Shown piece after piece: positions 1 to 9,596 of a stretch of 64,000 nt of DNA. The position numbers and the translations under genes were made by a program. Positions within the stretch are counted from its first letter, which is position 1, and the number at the start of each line of letters is the position of its first letter. The notes under the pieces are model-generated. The model was not told the origin of the DNA, made no database searches, and saw only the letters and a list, made by a program, of their open reading frames with translations. This DNA comes from Lytechinus pictus (Eukaryota; Echinodermata; Echinoidea; Temnopleuroida; Toxopneustidae): assembly GCF_037042905.1 (NCBI RefSeq), contig NC_087247.1:76182420-76246419 (forward strand), given 5' to 3'.

Positions 1-1217
1 ATGACCGGCCAAACCTTTCGCATATTGAGTTATTTGTAATTGTATTTTCCACCTGCCCAAAATCTTGTCATCCAAATCACTATTTTTTTGTATTAGATAT
101 TATCTGGTTGCCATGGCAATAGCTTCAGATGTTATTTATACATTTTGCATCAAACATATCGATGTTTAGCACACAAAGATTAGGGGAAATGCAAGAAAAA
201 TCAGATTCTACAGTCCCTTTTTTAATCAAAACTGGTACTAAATGATCTGTTGCTATGGCAACAGGCCATTTTGAATATTGATATTTATTGTTGAATTCAA
301 GTATTACCAAGGCAACATCAATGTTTATCATTATAATTTAGTTCATGCAGAACACTGACTGTGTTATTTTCCCCTAAATTAATTGAGGTGGTCAAACGTT
401 ACGCATTATGTACATGTTAATTTTTATTGTATTGTTCACCTGTTCATAAGCTTATCATCTATGTTTTTTTTTTTTTAATTAGATGTTATCTGGTTGCCAT
501 GGCAATGGCTTAAGATGTTATATTTATAAAATTTAGTCACAAACATATCTCGATTAGTACCTTGAAATTAGGGAAAATGGAATGATGATCATACTGTACA
601 TGTATTTTACATTTTTAGCAATATTTTTACTTTTCTAGAGGGAAATAAGATGTTGCCATGGCAACGGGTCCTTTGCAAAATTGTTTCTTTTTAAATTCAA
701 TTCAAGCTTTACCAAGGCAACATTAATTTTTATCTTTATAAAGAACTCCTGCAGAACACTTTCTGTATTTTTTGTTCAAATGAGGGGGTCAAATCTTAAG
801 CATACAGATTAAGTTAATTACACTTGTATTTTCCACCTGTCCATTGTCTTGTCAAACATGTTATTTTTGTAAATTAGATCTTATTTGGTTGCCATGGCAA
901 TGGCTTGAGATGTAATTTTACACATTTAGCAACCAAAATATCTTCGATAAGCACTGTAAAGTTAGGGGAAATTAAAGATAAATCATATTCTACAACGTTT
1001 TTTTAATCATAATTTTTACTTTTCTGGGGAAAAACAAGCCGTTGCCATGGCAACGGACCAATTGGAACTTTCTTGATGATCTTGAATATTTCTAAATTTC
1101 ATATGTATTCAATTGGGAGCCTGAAAATTATCATTTTGGTCATCTATATCATGTTTATTTACCATTTACATGGGAATGCATGTTATTTTGGAGAAATTAA
1201 TCCGTTGCCATGGCAAC
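1..1217. repeat. Tandem array of ~390-bp units, three copies
   Basis: Three diverged units can be aligned by eye from a repeated block around 101-120, 487-506 and 882-901 (period 386-395 bp) and a second block at 249, 652 and 1041. Each unit also repeats a stretch resembling 'accaaggcaacat' and the words 'ttccacctgtcc' and 'aggggaaat'. The array runs off the left edge of the window. No coding capacity is visible; the 68-aa and 77-aa frames here are chance. A last motif copy lies at 1204-1217, and 1218-1344 shows nothing recognisable. Confidence 0.8.
107..1217. promoter_or_regulatory. Seven RFX X-box-like palindromes in the array
   Basis: GTTGCCATGGCAAC or a one-base variant occurs at 107-120, 249-262, 493-506, 652-665, 888-901, 1041-1054 and 1204-1217. 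This matches the palindromic X-box bound by RFX-family factors (two GTTGCC half-sites back to back). The motif stays intact while the rest of each unit has diverged. Binding is inferred from the motif only; the palindrome may be conserved for another reason. Confidence 0.5.
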
Positions 1218-1627
1218 GGCCGAAAATGGCATTTATAAATTTACCTCCCATCTTTAAAATAAATCTTACGGCATATACTAATACTTGTGAAAGTTTCATG
1301 CTTTAGTCATAATTTGCACAATTGTTTGGCTAATCCGCTCTACTATATGTTGATTCATATATTCATATTTATGAGAAATCTCTGAAATTTTTTCATAGAG
1401 TACATGTAGTTATAATGGAGAGTGGTTTGTAAACTGCATAGAACAGGTTTAAAGTGATATGCTTTATAGAAGTACAAGTTTATAATTAGTAGAAGTAAGA
1501 TTTCCTGTTATGTGTTGAAGAAACATATGTATAGTCTCACTTTTCTTAAAACATTTATGTTTTATGAATCACAACAATTTTAATTTAAATTCATTGATTT
1601 TCTTTCTCTATTTTTTTCAATCTGCAG

Positions 1628-1703
1628 GACTGGTGTAACAGATGTTTTCATTCAAGAAATCCAACAATTCAATATTGAAGAGTCTGACTTAGGAACCACT
1701 TGA
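1628..1703 (+). pseudogene. Last exon of the element's small spliced gene (copy C)
   Basis: A polypyrimidine tract and TCTGCAG acceptor precede 1628. The exon then reads in the same frame as exon 4 of the copy-A gene (49013-49088) and ends at TGA 1701-1703. It differs from copy A at two of 76 positions: one changes Asn to Asp, one is synonymous. Exons 1-3 are not in the window because the left part of this copy is missing, so no complete product can be made from what is seen here. Confidence 0.5.
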
Positions 1704-2204
1704 TGAAGATGGAAAAGGTTTTTTTTTTCCAAGTTCAATTTTTCAACAACAACAAAAAAATTATTATCACAACCCCAAATTCATGACGTATGAAATTTCT
1801 TGTTGATTTTCATTAAAACTGGTTGCAAAAGGAGAAGCTATAAACATACAAATAGGAGCGGCGGAGTGAAGTTGAAAGTGGGGGGGCATAGGGAAATGCT
1901 GTATTACGTGAAATTTTTAAAAAGTTGCGAGCGAGCAAAATGTTGACATTTTTAAAAAGAAAATCTAAAATATTCAGAATGATATATATTCACCCTTTTC
2001 TCTTTTTTTTTCTTGGTCGTGATTTTTTTTTTTTTTTTTTTTTTTTTGGGGGGGGCAAGAGTCCTTCAAGCCCCCCCCTCCATCTGTATGAAATTGCTTA
2101 TATACCCCCACTCATGAATTATTAAACTTAATGCACAAAGGATTTCCTTCACAAGTATATTATCGAAATGAGAATATTGTTTTCTTGTTTCAAAGGGCAA
2201 TCGT

Positions 2205-2530
2205 CATGGTGACCATAAAACTGGTCCTTCTCAGGTGAAAGGGGCACAGAACAAGTTCTTTATGAGCACTTTCCTTGGGTAAAAGGGGGCAGTGATTCGA
2301 GAAGGGGCACTTACAAGAAGGCGAGGGGGCACTCTTTAACACATGAAACGGTCCCTCAGATGAAAGGGCACAGAACACGCATTTTGGGGTAAAAAAATTG
2401 CATACAAGGAAGAGCACTTGGTAACACCCAAAACAGGTTCTCGTCAGGTGAAAGGGACACAGTACACGTTCGTGAGGGGGCATTTTTCTTGCATAAAAAG
2501 GCACTTTTCAGTGCTTCAAGAAGTAGGGGG
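2205..2530. repeat. Degenerate ~100-bp repeats rich in GGGCAC
   Basis: Successive blocks share 'gtgaaagggGCACAGaACa' followed by a poly-G-GCA(C/T)TTT stretch, at about 2235, 2360 and 2448. The same block is found in copy A (49600-49925) and inverted in copy B (55140-55510). Frames through it are rich in Cys and Pro but change between copies, so it is not taken as coding. Confidence 0.55.
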
Positions 2531-2991
2531 AACTGTGCCCCCACCCCCTCCCCAGGATCGCTGCCCCAGCATACAAAAAAAAATCTTTTGGTTCAAAGTA
2601 TTAACATACGCTTAAGAAAAAGGTCAAGCTTAATCCTCTAATAATGTGATATTTTTAATGGCTAATTAATAAAATTCACCACTAACCAGAAAATTCCTTT
2701 ATGTCTTTCATTTGTGTTCATATAGTATTTGTACAGAGCTAAAATGAAAGGGATTTTGAATTGGATAAATTCAAAATGAGATGAAGATCGAGAGAGGGAA
2801 AGAGTGATGAGAAGTGGGTTGAAGAGATGAAAAAGAAATGGAGGGGCACATATGAAGAGATAATTTAGAGGGGGGTGGTAAGAGAGCTAGAATGTGGGAA
2901 GTAGGAACAAAAGGGGTGGAAGAGAAATAAGACGAGATTTATGGAAACCAGGAGACAGATAATAAGTGGGAAAAGAAGAAGGAAATATATG

Positions 2992-3402
2992 AAGAGTTTA
3001 GTTGCAAAAGGGGTTAGGGCCACTTTGGACCATTCCAAGAAAATAATTTTTATTTTATTCTCCCATATTGCAATATTCTAATGCGAAACTGAATTTTCAT
3101 GATACCCTACCATAAGAACATAAAATTGGGTATAAAAGATATCTACTTGTCTTCATATTTTTTAAGATATTATTTTCCAAAAAAAGTTTGTGTGGACCTA
3201 ACCCCTTTTGCAACTAAACTGAAATGGACCTAACCCCTTTTGAAAAAAGGTGATTTTTATTTGCCATATTAGTTCACTTTTTAATAGGAATTTCAACTTT
3301 TCTATGGTATCATCTTATATAGCTACTAAAAATCTATACATTAAGACATAAAAATCAAGTTTGATGAAAAATGGAACTACCCTTTTTGAAAATGAGCTCT
3401 AC
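2992..3402. mobile_element. 411-bp MITE inserted in copy C
   Basis: Both ends carry an inverted CAAAAGGGGTTAGG-type repeat (starting AGAGTTTAG on the left, ending GAGCTCT on the right). The insert is flanked by ATATG at 2987-2991 and 3403-3407. Copy B shows the uninterrupted site at about 54701-54711, where the flanks are joined with a single ATATG. Copy A has the insert, but enlarged by an internal duplication (50388-51214). Confidence 0.65.
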
Positions 3403-3645
3403 ATATGTAGGAGAAAGGCGGCACAAAAGAATTTTGAGTGGGAAAATGATTAAATGAAAAAAAAACAGAGTAAGAAATGCTGGAGAATAAAGGGGACAGG
3501 AAACGTATTAAACATGATAAATTGGGGCCCGTTTCATCATGAGTTACAAGTATGGTAACTACGATTTAGGGATGGCAAAAGCACTAGAGACCTCTTTACC
3601 TAATCACGACTTGATCTACTCTTTTCATCTTCCCTTTTGGAATTA

Positions 3646-3891
3646 TCAAAGGCCTATAAGACGCAATACAAACAATGCTTTGTTTTTAAGTGATATCGCT
3701 TGTGATATCGATACTTTATAGAGCGCAACGTGTCGTCTCAGATTTGCGCTTGCTTGATTCGCTGAATCCTTCGCGTCACGAGCGCGTAACAAAATGAATA
3801 CATTAATGAATTTGCCAAGTTGACCTTTGTCATTGCGCTGATGTGCGTATTGTCTAATACACGTACAAAACCACAGTTGACGAGGGAGCAT
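3646..3891 (-). other. Subterminal ORF conserved in three copies
   Basis: An 81-aa frame (start MLPRQLWFCT) reads inward from the element's inner terminus. Equivalent frames occur at 51832-52131 (-) and 53501-53749 (+). They diverge at their 3' ends. The stretch has a GATATC-containing palindrome and low-complexity character typical of subterminal transposon sequence. I do not recognise the protein, and conservation may simply reflect recent common origin of the copies. Confidence 0.25.
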
Positions 3892-3976
3892 CGTACAAAA
3901 TTAATATTAATGAGGGCTTATTTTAGCTTCTAATGGATTAAACAAAATGGCGGTAGCTTCGGGGGCTTGGTTAGAA

Positions 3977-4452
3977 CATTGGAAAAAGGAGCTGCCAAAC
4001 ACAAGCAAATCACAATTTAAGATTTTTCTGGCTTTTACTACCATCTGTTCGGAAAACAAAGTTAACATTTTCCCGACCATGCATCATTCATATTTTATGC
4101 TTAAGGTCTCATATGGAAGTAGAAAATATTCAAGTTATGTAAATTTGTTTTCCAAATAGATAGAAGTAAAAGCCAGTAAAACTCACTTTAAAATCGTAAT
4201 TTGCTTATTGCAAATGAATATTTGGGAGCACCACTTCCCAATGTTCTAACTCAGTCATAAGTGCAATAAGATCATTGAGGTGGACTTTAAAAGAAAAAAG
4301 AGAAGCATATCTTTCCATTGATATATATCACATAGAGCAAATTAATGAAATGACATAAAAAAATCTTCACACAATCATGGTTTAGTTTTTTTCTGAGACA
4401 CACTTTAATAAGATTGTATACTTGATCCGAAAAATAAGTCAGAAAAAATCTT
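3977..4452. other. Unassigned AT-rich DNA
   Basis: Flanking DNA to the right of copy C. No ORF, repeat or motif that I can support. Confidence 0.5.
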
Positions 4453-4527
4453 GGAACTGGCAGGATTCGAACATGTCATGCATTGATTATCAGACAGTGA
4501 GTCTGCAACCAGGCCATCACTGGTTCC
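4453..4527 (-). ncRNA. tRNA-like sequence (degenerate Ile-GAU-like or SINE head)
   Basis: On the minus strand the segment begins GGAACCAGTGATGG, has a good B box (GTTCGAATCC), and ends CAGTTCC, giving five acceptor pairs. The anticodon loop reads CTGATAA (anticodon GAT), but the anticodon stem and two acceptor pairs are mismatched. This fits a tRNA pseudogene or tRNA-derived SINE rather than a working tRNA gene. Confidence 0.4.
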
Positions 4528-4892
4528 ATGGCACAGTCATGATGATAAAAGAACAAATACAGCAGTACCTCTGATATTTAATCTGACTTGCTTTCATAGT
4601 CTGCCGTGGATGATGGGAGTGAATTGTTACTCACGAATTTTGATATTGTAATAATTTTTGGCTTGCATCCAGTAATTTGTAAGATCACAACAGATAAGTT
4701 ATGTTGTGTGGAAACTGCAGTATTTGAACGGAACTCTAATTCAAGATACTCACCACAATTTGTCTCCCATCGTTGGTTATTACTGAGACAGTGTCTTTGA
4801 ATAAAAATGGGTTAAGGATCTGTCAAGTTGATGCTGAAATAACAGAGGGCTTGTGCCTACACAGTATACAAAGACAAATTACAGGCACATCA
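4528..4892. other. Unassigned DNA
   Basis: No supported gene; the 60-aa frames here lack any recognisable motif. Ends at the duplicated CATACAT that flanks the next element. Confidence 0.5.
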
Positions 4893-4899
4893 CATACAT

Positions 4900-5887
4900 C
4901 AAGGCTCCACATTAACTTTTTCTGGTGGTGGCCCATTCGGGCCACCAAAACCTTCAAATAATTTTTTTTGGTGGCCCGATATTAAAGTTTGGTGGCCCGA
5001 AAAAAATAAAGAAAAACATTAAAAATGAATAAATGGGTAGAAATGGTTTAACCACAGTAAAAAAAATGAAAGAAAGTAATAAAACGGCAAAAAAAGTGTG
5101 AGAAAATTCCTTCCCTCTATTTGCCAAAATGTTGGAAAAATTCACATTTCATATTAATGAAATGCCTTCCCAAAGTATTTACTTTCTCAAGAGTTGTTTA
5201 AGAAGTCATTTATGAACAAGAAAGAAAGTAACTGTCTGTTTATTTTTGGCTAGAAAAGACACAGCTTCGAAAAAAACCAAGTAACAACATTCATACAAAT
5301 GCACACGTGGGACTGTGATGTACTCACCTATGTGTTTTTATGTGTATTATTTTCATTTGGAAATCTGTCTTTTTTAGTCAAAAGAGAGGTCATGATTCCT
5401 CTTTTTAATGCTTGCAAATAATCAGGATACACCAGATTTTAGCAAAAAGGTCTGTAGAAGGGCATTTCATTGGTGTAAAATGTGACTTTGACTTTGACTT
5501 GGATTTTCACAGTTCTGTGGAAGATTTCTTGGCAGCAACATTTCGTATTGCAGCTCCCTGAGTCTGAATAGGCTGCTAACGCACAGCTGCTTCAAGCATG
5601 CAAAGCTCACGCCAGCCGGCTAGCGCGGCCAGCTGGATAAAAGCTACTTAATGCTATAGCGGTAGGCCAACTTTGTGTGTAGATCACCAAAAAGGGCGCA
5701 TGACGAACTGGCTTGCAATTTGAACTGTAGAAAGTTGATAAATGCGTGCAAAATGGGGAGAAAAATTGCGCTATTCTGAAAATTATTGGTTGCCCGATTC
5801 GGGCCACCAAAACTTAATATTTTTTCAATAATGGTTGCCCGAGGTGAATTTCTGGTGGCCCCGGGCCACCGCTAATGTCGAGCCTTG
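4900..5887. mobile_element. 988-bp DNA transposon with TIR and 7-bp TSD
   Basis: Terminal inverted repeats begin CAAGGCTC(C/G)ACATTA at both ends. The flanks CATACAT at 4893-4899 and 5888-5894 are identical. Near both ends lie several inverted copies of a GGTGGCCCG / CGGGCCACC block, which can form cruciforms. No transposase ORF is visible, so it is non-autonomous. The superfamily is not assigned; 7-8-bp duplications would suit P- or hAT-like families. Confidence 0.7.
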
Positions 5888-6199
5888 CATACATACTTGC
5901 CAACTCTCCTGCCTTAGGCGGTAGTCTACCGCTTTTAAAGGGGAAGTTCAGAGCTGCCAACCACACTTCAACAAAAATCCTATTATTTAACCCCAAAAAT
6001 CCTATTTTTAGACAAAAAATCCTATTCATACCCATCGTGTACTTTCCTATCATACATCTCATTATTTTGCTGTGCCAACTGTAATTTTTACATGTATATT
6101 ATGTATACGACAGGTTTGAATAGGATTAGGGGGGGTAAATTCATAGGTTCTTCATTTTATAGTAACATAATTACATGCATGACTGATAGGTTACCTCAT

Positions 6200-6610
6200 T
6201 TACATGTGGGACCCTGATGCAGCTGCTGATGTCGCTGCAATCCTACTGTCTGGAAACATGACCTTAACAAGTTGGGTAAAATGATCCGCCGTTGCAAAGG
6301 GCAAGTTATGTTCTATAAAAAAATTCGCCATCAGCGTCTCCGCTCTGATAACAGAAAAATCTGTTTTTGTCCAAAATGTAGCAAGTGTTGTCACGTTTTT
6401 CATGGCTTCCACAGCTTGTCGATGCTTCTGCCGACTTAGGTGCAAGCTGATGTCCTTCGCACCGCCATGCGATATCGAGAAGTCACATGCACATGCCGTA
6501 CATCGAGCGGTGTAATCGTTCTTCTTGCTGGCCACTATGCATGGCCACCTAGTCGTATATTCGGATAGGAATGTTTGTCTCCGTGATGATCCAGATCCTT
6601 TCGATGCCAT
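6200..6610 (-). pseudogene. hAT transposase N-terminal fragment with BED-like finger
   Basis: The 136-aa frame starts MASKGSGSSRRQ. Residues ~37-63 show a Cys-x2-Cys...His-x4-5-His arrangement (CTAC, then LHLSRQKH) resembling the BED-type DNA-binding finger of hAT transposases. Further on, FIEHNLPFATADHFTQLV (~residues 92-109) followed by MFPDS matches the stretch after the finger in hAT-like proteins. The DDE catalytic domain and dimerisation domain are absent; the frame ends near the element's inner edge. It is therefore a truncated transposase, unlikely to be catalytic, though a bare DNA-binding fragment could in principle still bind the TIRs. Confidence 0.6.
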
Positions 6611-6915
6611 GATGAATATTACAGAATTAACTCTCTTTGTCCGTTGTTCACAATATGATCACAGACACAAACGACGACGGTGCTCAAGACGAGTACGAGG
6701 CCGGCCGGAGCATGCGGTATCGTCAGCCAGGCCAGCGCGCTAGTACCGTACCGGTAGCTACACAGTGAATTTAGCTTCGCACCAAAGATGTAAAGCGCCG
6801 CGAGATTCGCACACAGTACATGCATAAGCATGCACGCGCGCACACATGAGTCCTGGATTGGCCATGGCTGCGCTAGCGCTGGGAACATCGTACTTGCCTG
6901 TTGTGCACACACACA

Positions 6916-6956
6916 ACGTAATACCGCGCTCGCTATATACGAGCGCGGTATTACGT
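6916..6956. repeat. Perfect 17-bp-stem hairpin
   Basis: Arms 6916-6932 and 6940-6956 (ACGTAATACCGCGCTCG and its exact complement) enclose a 7-base loop CTATATA. It lies upstream of the hAT ORF on the minus strand, among CA-rich microsatellite, and is probably a subterminal or nested palindrome. Confidence 0.85.
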
Positions 6957-7747
6957 ACGTAATGCCAATGAGATATACACACACATAAAACACGGATGCA
7001 CATAGCTATATTTTCGTAAAATCGTATTTTATTTAGAAAAATCGTAGTGTCGTATTTTAAGTGAAAAATCGTACGGAATACGACAAAATCCTACTATTTG
7101 GCAGCTCTGGAAGTTCACCCTGACAAAAAGTTTATTGTAAAAATAGTGTAAAAAATAATAAAAAATACTGCTGAAGGTTTGAGAAAAATTCATCAAAGAA
7201 TTAAAAAGTTATTAGAATTTCAATTACTTGATTTGTGACGTCATATGCGAGCCGCATTCCTACATAGCGAATGGTAAAAACGAATGGTAAAAAAAATCAA
7301 TGAAATGTCATTTTCTCAGAAAATTGAAAATGGTTTTCACTGTACCTTTTGTATATCAATAGACAAATCATTTCACTCCTGATCATGAATAGAAAACAAA
7401 ATTAAGTCATCAGGAACTATACAAAATTTGAAATTCATGCATTTTATATTACATAACATATGGGGCAGCTGCTCGTTTATGACGTCAGAAATACAAAAAT
7501 TTGAACTCTAATAACTTTCTTAATCTTTCACGGATTTTCATCAAACCTTCACCAATATTTTAAATTATTTTTTCTGCTATATTTACAACAAAGTTTTCTT
7601 CAAGGTGAACTTCCCCTATAAGCATTTTTTCCAAAAAAATAAGATTAAGACAATACATATTGCTTTAAGTGTTTGAGTGGATTTCGTCATCAAAGCTAGA
7701 AATTCAAAGGCACGTGTTTTGCTTGGCATGTTCATCTGATTTTAAAC

Positions 7748-7918
7748 ATGGCGGATGATGCCAGAAAGCACATTACAAGAGTCAACGATGAAAAGTGTGC
7801 CGAAGCGCTTACCAACACCAAATTGATATTTTGTGGAGGTTCTGATGCAATTAGAGCACAATTTCTCTATAGAGGAGGTGCCGTGGCCGAGTGGTCTAAG
7901 GCGCCTGGCTACGCATGA
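7748..7918 (+). CDS. Possible orphan first coding exon running into a SINE
   Basis: A short frame opens at an ATG in strong context (aaacATGGCG) and reads 56 codons. The first ~42 (start MADDARKHITRV) have ordinary soluble-protein composition. The remainder (GGAVAEWSKAP...) is translation of the tRNA-derived SINE at 7880, and the frame ends inside it. I do not recognise the protein. It could be the 5' coding exon of a host gene damaged by the SINE and the fold-back insertion, a chance frame, or a fragment of another element. No clear splice donor precedes the SINE. Confidence 0.25.
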   Translation: MADDARKHITRVNDEKCAEALTNTKLIFCGGSDAIRAQFLYRGGAVAEWSKAPGYA

Positions 7919-7950
7919 AAAAGTCCGGGGTTCGATCCTCGGCCGCGGCA
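7880..7950 (+). repeat. tRNA-derived SINE, head with Pol III A and B boxes
   Basis: GCCGTGG and CCGCGGC pair as a 7-bp acceptor stem. TGGCCGAGTGG fits the A box and GGTTCGATCC the B box of internal RNA polymerase III promoters. The anticodon arm does not fold and the T stem has a G-G mismatch, so this is a SINE head, not a working tRNA. The body continues at 8839 after an 879-bp insertion. Confidence 0.65.
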
Positions 7951-7959
7951 GCTATGCCT

Positions 7960-8838
7960 AGTCTTGAGGACGCAATGATGATCACTTTTAAAATAATGAA
8001 ATATACTTCTTCATCATTGACGTCTTGACACTCTTCCCATAGTAGCAGAAGAGAAGGACCAAAACAAAGATGGATTTCCCTCGGAAATCCATCTTTTGAA
8101 ACAAAAATCACTTGAATTTTATGAATTTCATTGATTTTCACACCTTCCTACGCCTAATGCGTAGGAAGGTTTTAAAAATTATAATATAAAAATGTGAAAA
8201 AATTAAGGTTTCTTACCTAACTGATGCCGAGTAGACCCCTCGATCCACATGTAAACAACGTTGTAAACATGTAAACAAAGTACAATAGCGTCGACCCTTG
8301 AACTGCTTATGTATGACGTACTTCCGGCTAGCAATGCTGTTTTGACGAACAATTTATAGATAAAAATGATTATTTCACAAATACTAAAATTTATTACGTG
8401 ATTATAAATAATTATTAGTATTATACTAATTATTTATAATTACGTGATGAATTTTAACATTTGCGAAATAATATTTTTTTTCTATAAATTATTCATCAGA
8501 ACGGCATCGCTAGCCGGAAGTACGTCACACATACGTGGTTCAAGGGTCGACGCTATTGTACTTAGTTTGTTTACTTGTGGATCGAGGGGTGTACTCGGCA
8601 TCAGTTAGGTAAGAAACCTTAATTTTTTCACATTTTTATATTATAATTTTTAAAACCTTCCAACGCATTAGGCGTAGGAAGGTGTGAAAATCAATGAAAT
8701 TCATAAAATTCAAGTGATTTTTGTTTCAAAAGATGGATTTCTGAGGGAAATCCATCTTTGTTTTGGTCCTTCTCTTCTGCGACTATGGAAAGAGTGTCAA
8801 GACGTCAATGATGAAGAAGTATATTTCATTATTTTAAA
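7960..8838. mobile_element. Fold-back (MULE-like) element inserted in the SINE
   Basis: Nearly the whole 879 bp is an inverted repeat: ~7985-8360 pairs with ~8460-8838 around an AT-rich centre at ~8400-8450. AGCTATGCCT is duplicated at 7950-7959 and 8839-8848. A 10-bp duplication with very long TIRs suits Mutator-like elements; the assignment is by analogy only. About 25 bp at the left end have no inverted partner on the right. The 81-aa frames in each arm are mirror images of the same sequence and not genes. Confidence 0.7.
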
Positions 8839-8935
8839 AGCTATGCCTGTGAGCAAGGCATTTATTCTACAATGCTCTTTTACCTGCTTTAAAATAAATG
8901 GAAATGCTATATGCATTGTTGGTAACTAGGTGTGA
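8839..8935 (+). repeat. SINE body, right of the fold-back insertion
   Basis: Starts at the second copy of AGCTATGCCT and continues 'gtgagcaaggcatttattc', consistent with the body of the tRNA-derived SINE whose head is at 7880-7950. Ends before an A-rich stretch at about 8940-8965. Confidence 0.5.
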
Positions 8936-8949
8936 ACTTGTTTAAAAAA

Positions 8950-9115
8950 AAAAAATAAAAAAAAATCGTAACAAAATGGCCGATCGAGACTGGGGTAGAA
9001 GTAACCCAGGGAGCTCCCGCCCGCGCGTTTCCGTTTTACACCCTGGCGAAGGCAATCTCCGCAAAAATAGCTAGTTTAGCTACAAAGCGACTAGTGAAGA
9101 GTCTAAGTTTGTTTA
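8950..9115 (+). repeat. Fragment of the repeat family at 25.4-26.0 kb
   Basis: The 'atggccgatcgagactgggg' block matches 25737-25757. The following TAACCCAGGGAGCTCCCGCCCG and the ~100 bp after it match the reverse complements of 25960-25990 and 25395-25490. Both palindromic arms are lost in this copy. Confidence 0.6.
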
Positions 9116-9239
9116 CATTATCAGCTGGGCGCGCTATGCAAAAGTCCGCACCGAAGATATCTGCAGAATATGTGCAAATGCCGCTGATCTGAGCTTATAC
9201 TATTGCAGCTGAGCTTAATGCTATTGTAAAGATGGAAAG

Positions 9240-9596
9240 GAATAACGATGACCAGTAGATATATTATATTCGACTGTGAATTAGATGGAGTTAGAATGAT
9301 AATAGGAAACATTTATTTTCCAACAAGGAACAAGGCAAATGAGCAAATAGATTTCCTGAAAAAATCAAAATGTTTTATCTCAGTCATGTATAGGTGGTGA
9401 TTTTAATATGATATTAGATGATAAATTAGATCATATGGGGTCAACCATACAGGTGAAATCTAGATTTAATACAGAATTTTTGGAGTTCATGGACAAATTT
9501 CAAATAATAGATATTTGGAGGAAAAGATATTCAGGAAAACAGCAGTTTACTTTAAGACAGAAGACACCACCTATTCAAAGTAGGCTAGATTATTGA
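9240..9596 (+). pseudogene. LINE endonuclease fragment
   Basis: The reading frame, with one shift, shows IIGNIYFPT, then GGDFNMILD at 9393-9419, the GDFN block of APE-type endonucleases, and SRLDY at the end. This order matches the C-terminal half of an L1/Tx1-type endonuclease. Catalytic residues nearer the N-terminus are missing through truncation. Confidence 0.65.

Larger units (their letters stand above)
1345..3970 (+). mobile_element. Copy C of the ~6-kb CCAA...TTGG DNA element, right part
   Basis: Sequence from about 1345 to 3970 matches 48730-52207 (copy A) and the reverse complement of 53422-56330 (copy B). It ends at the same inner terminus, GGGGGCTTGG, followed by unrelated DNA starting TTAGAA. 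In A and B the six bases after this terminus are the target-site duplication, so TTAGAA is the predicted one here. The left portion is missing; at ~1345 it joins the X-box array. Compared with A it lacks the segment corresponding to ~51381-51806. Confidence 0.8.
5950..7108 (-). mobile_element. hAT-family DNA transposon, 1159 bp, 8-bp TSD
   Basis: The ends AGAGCTGCCAA and TTGGCAGCTCT are inverted repeats. The flanks GGAAGTTC at 5942-5949 and 7109-7116 form a perfect 8-bp duplication, the hallmark of hAT insertion. It carries one partial transposase-like ORF (6200-6610, minus), so it is probably an internally deleted copy. It sits inside the palindromic MITE at 5940-7616. Confidence 0.8.
5940..7616. 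mobile_element. Palindromic MITE, split by a hAT element
   Basis: The left end GGGGAAGTTCACC (interrupted by the hAT insertion) is matched by GGTGAACTTCCCC at 7604-7616. The internal arms around 7120-7260 and 7480-7600 are also inverted copies: Tgacgtcat/atgacgtca blocks, and 'aactttttgtca' against 'aaagttttcttc'. There is no ORF. I could not define a convincing target-site duplication. Confidence 0.65.

Noticed and set aside
2190-2615. Cys/Pro-rich small proteins around the GGGCAC repeats (also 49573-50027 and 55046-55411)
   Set aside because: Frames differ between the three element copies and follow repeat text; no signal peptide or conserved cysteine spacing holds across copies.
4453-4527. 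Functional tRNA-Ile gene
   Set aside because: A GAT anticodon loop and B box are present, but anticodon and acceptor stems contain mismatches.
7880-7950. Functional tRNA gene
   Set aside because: The anticodon arm does not fold and the T stem has a mismatch; body sequence continues as in a SINE.
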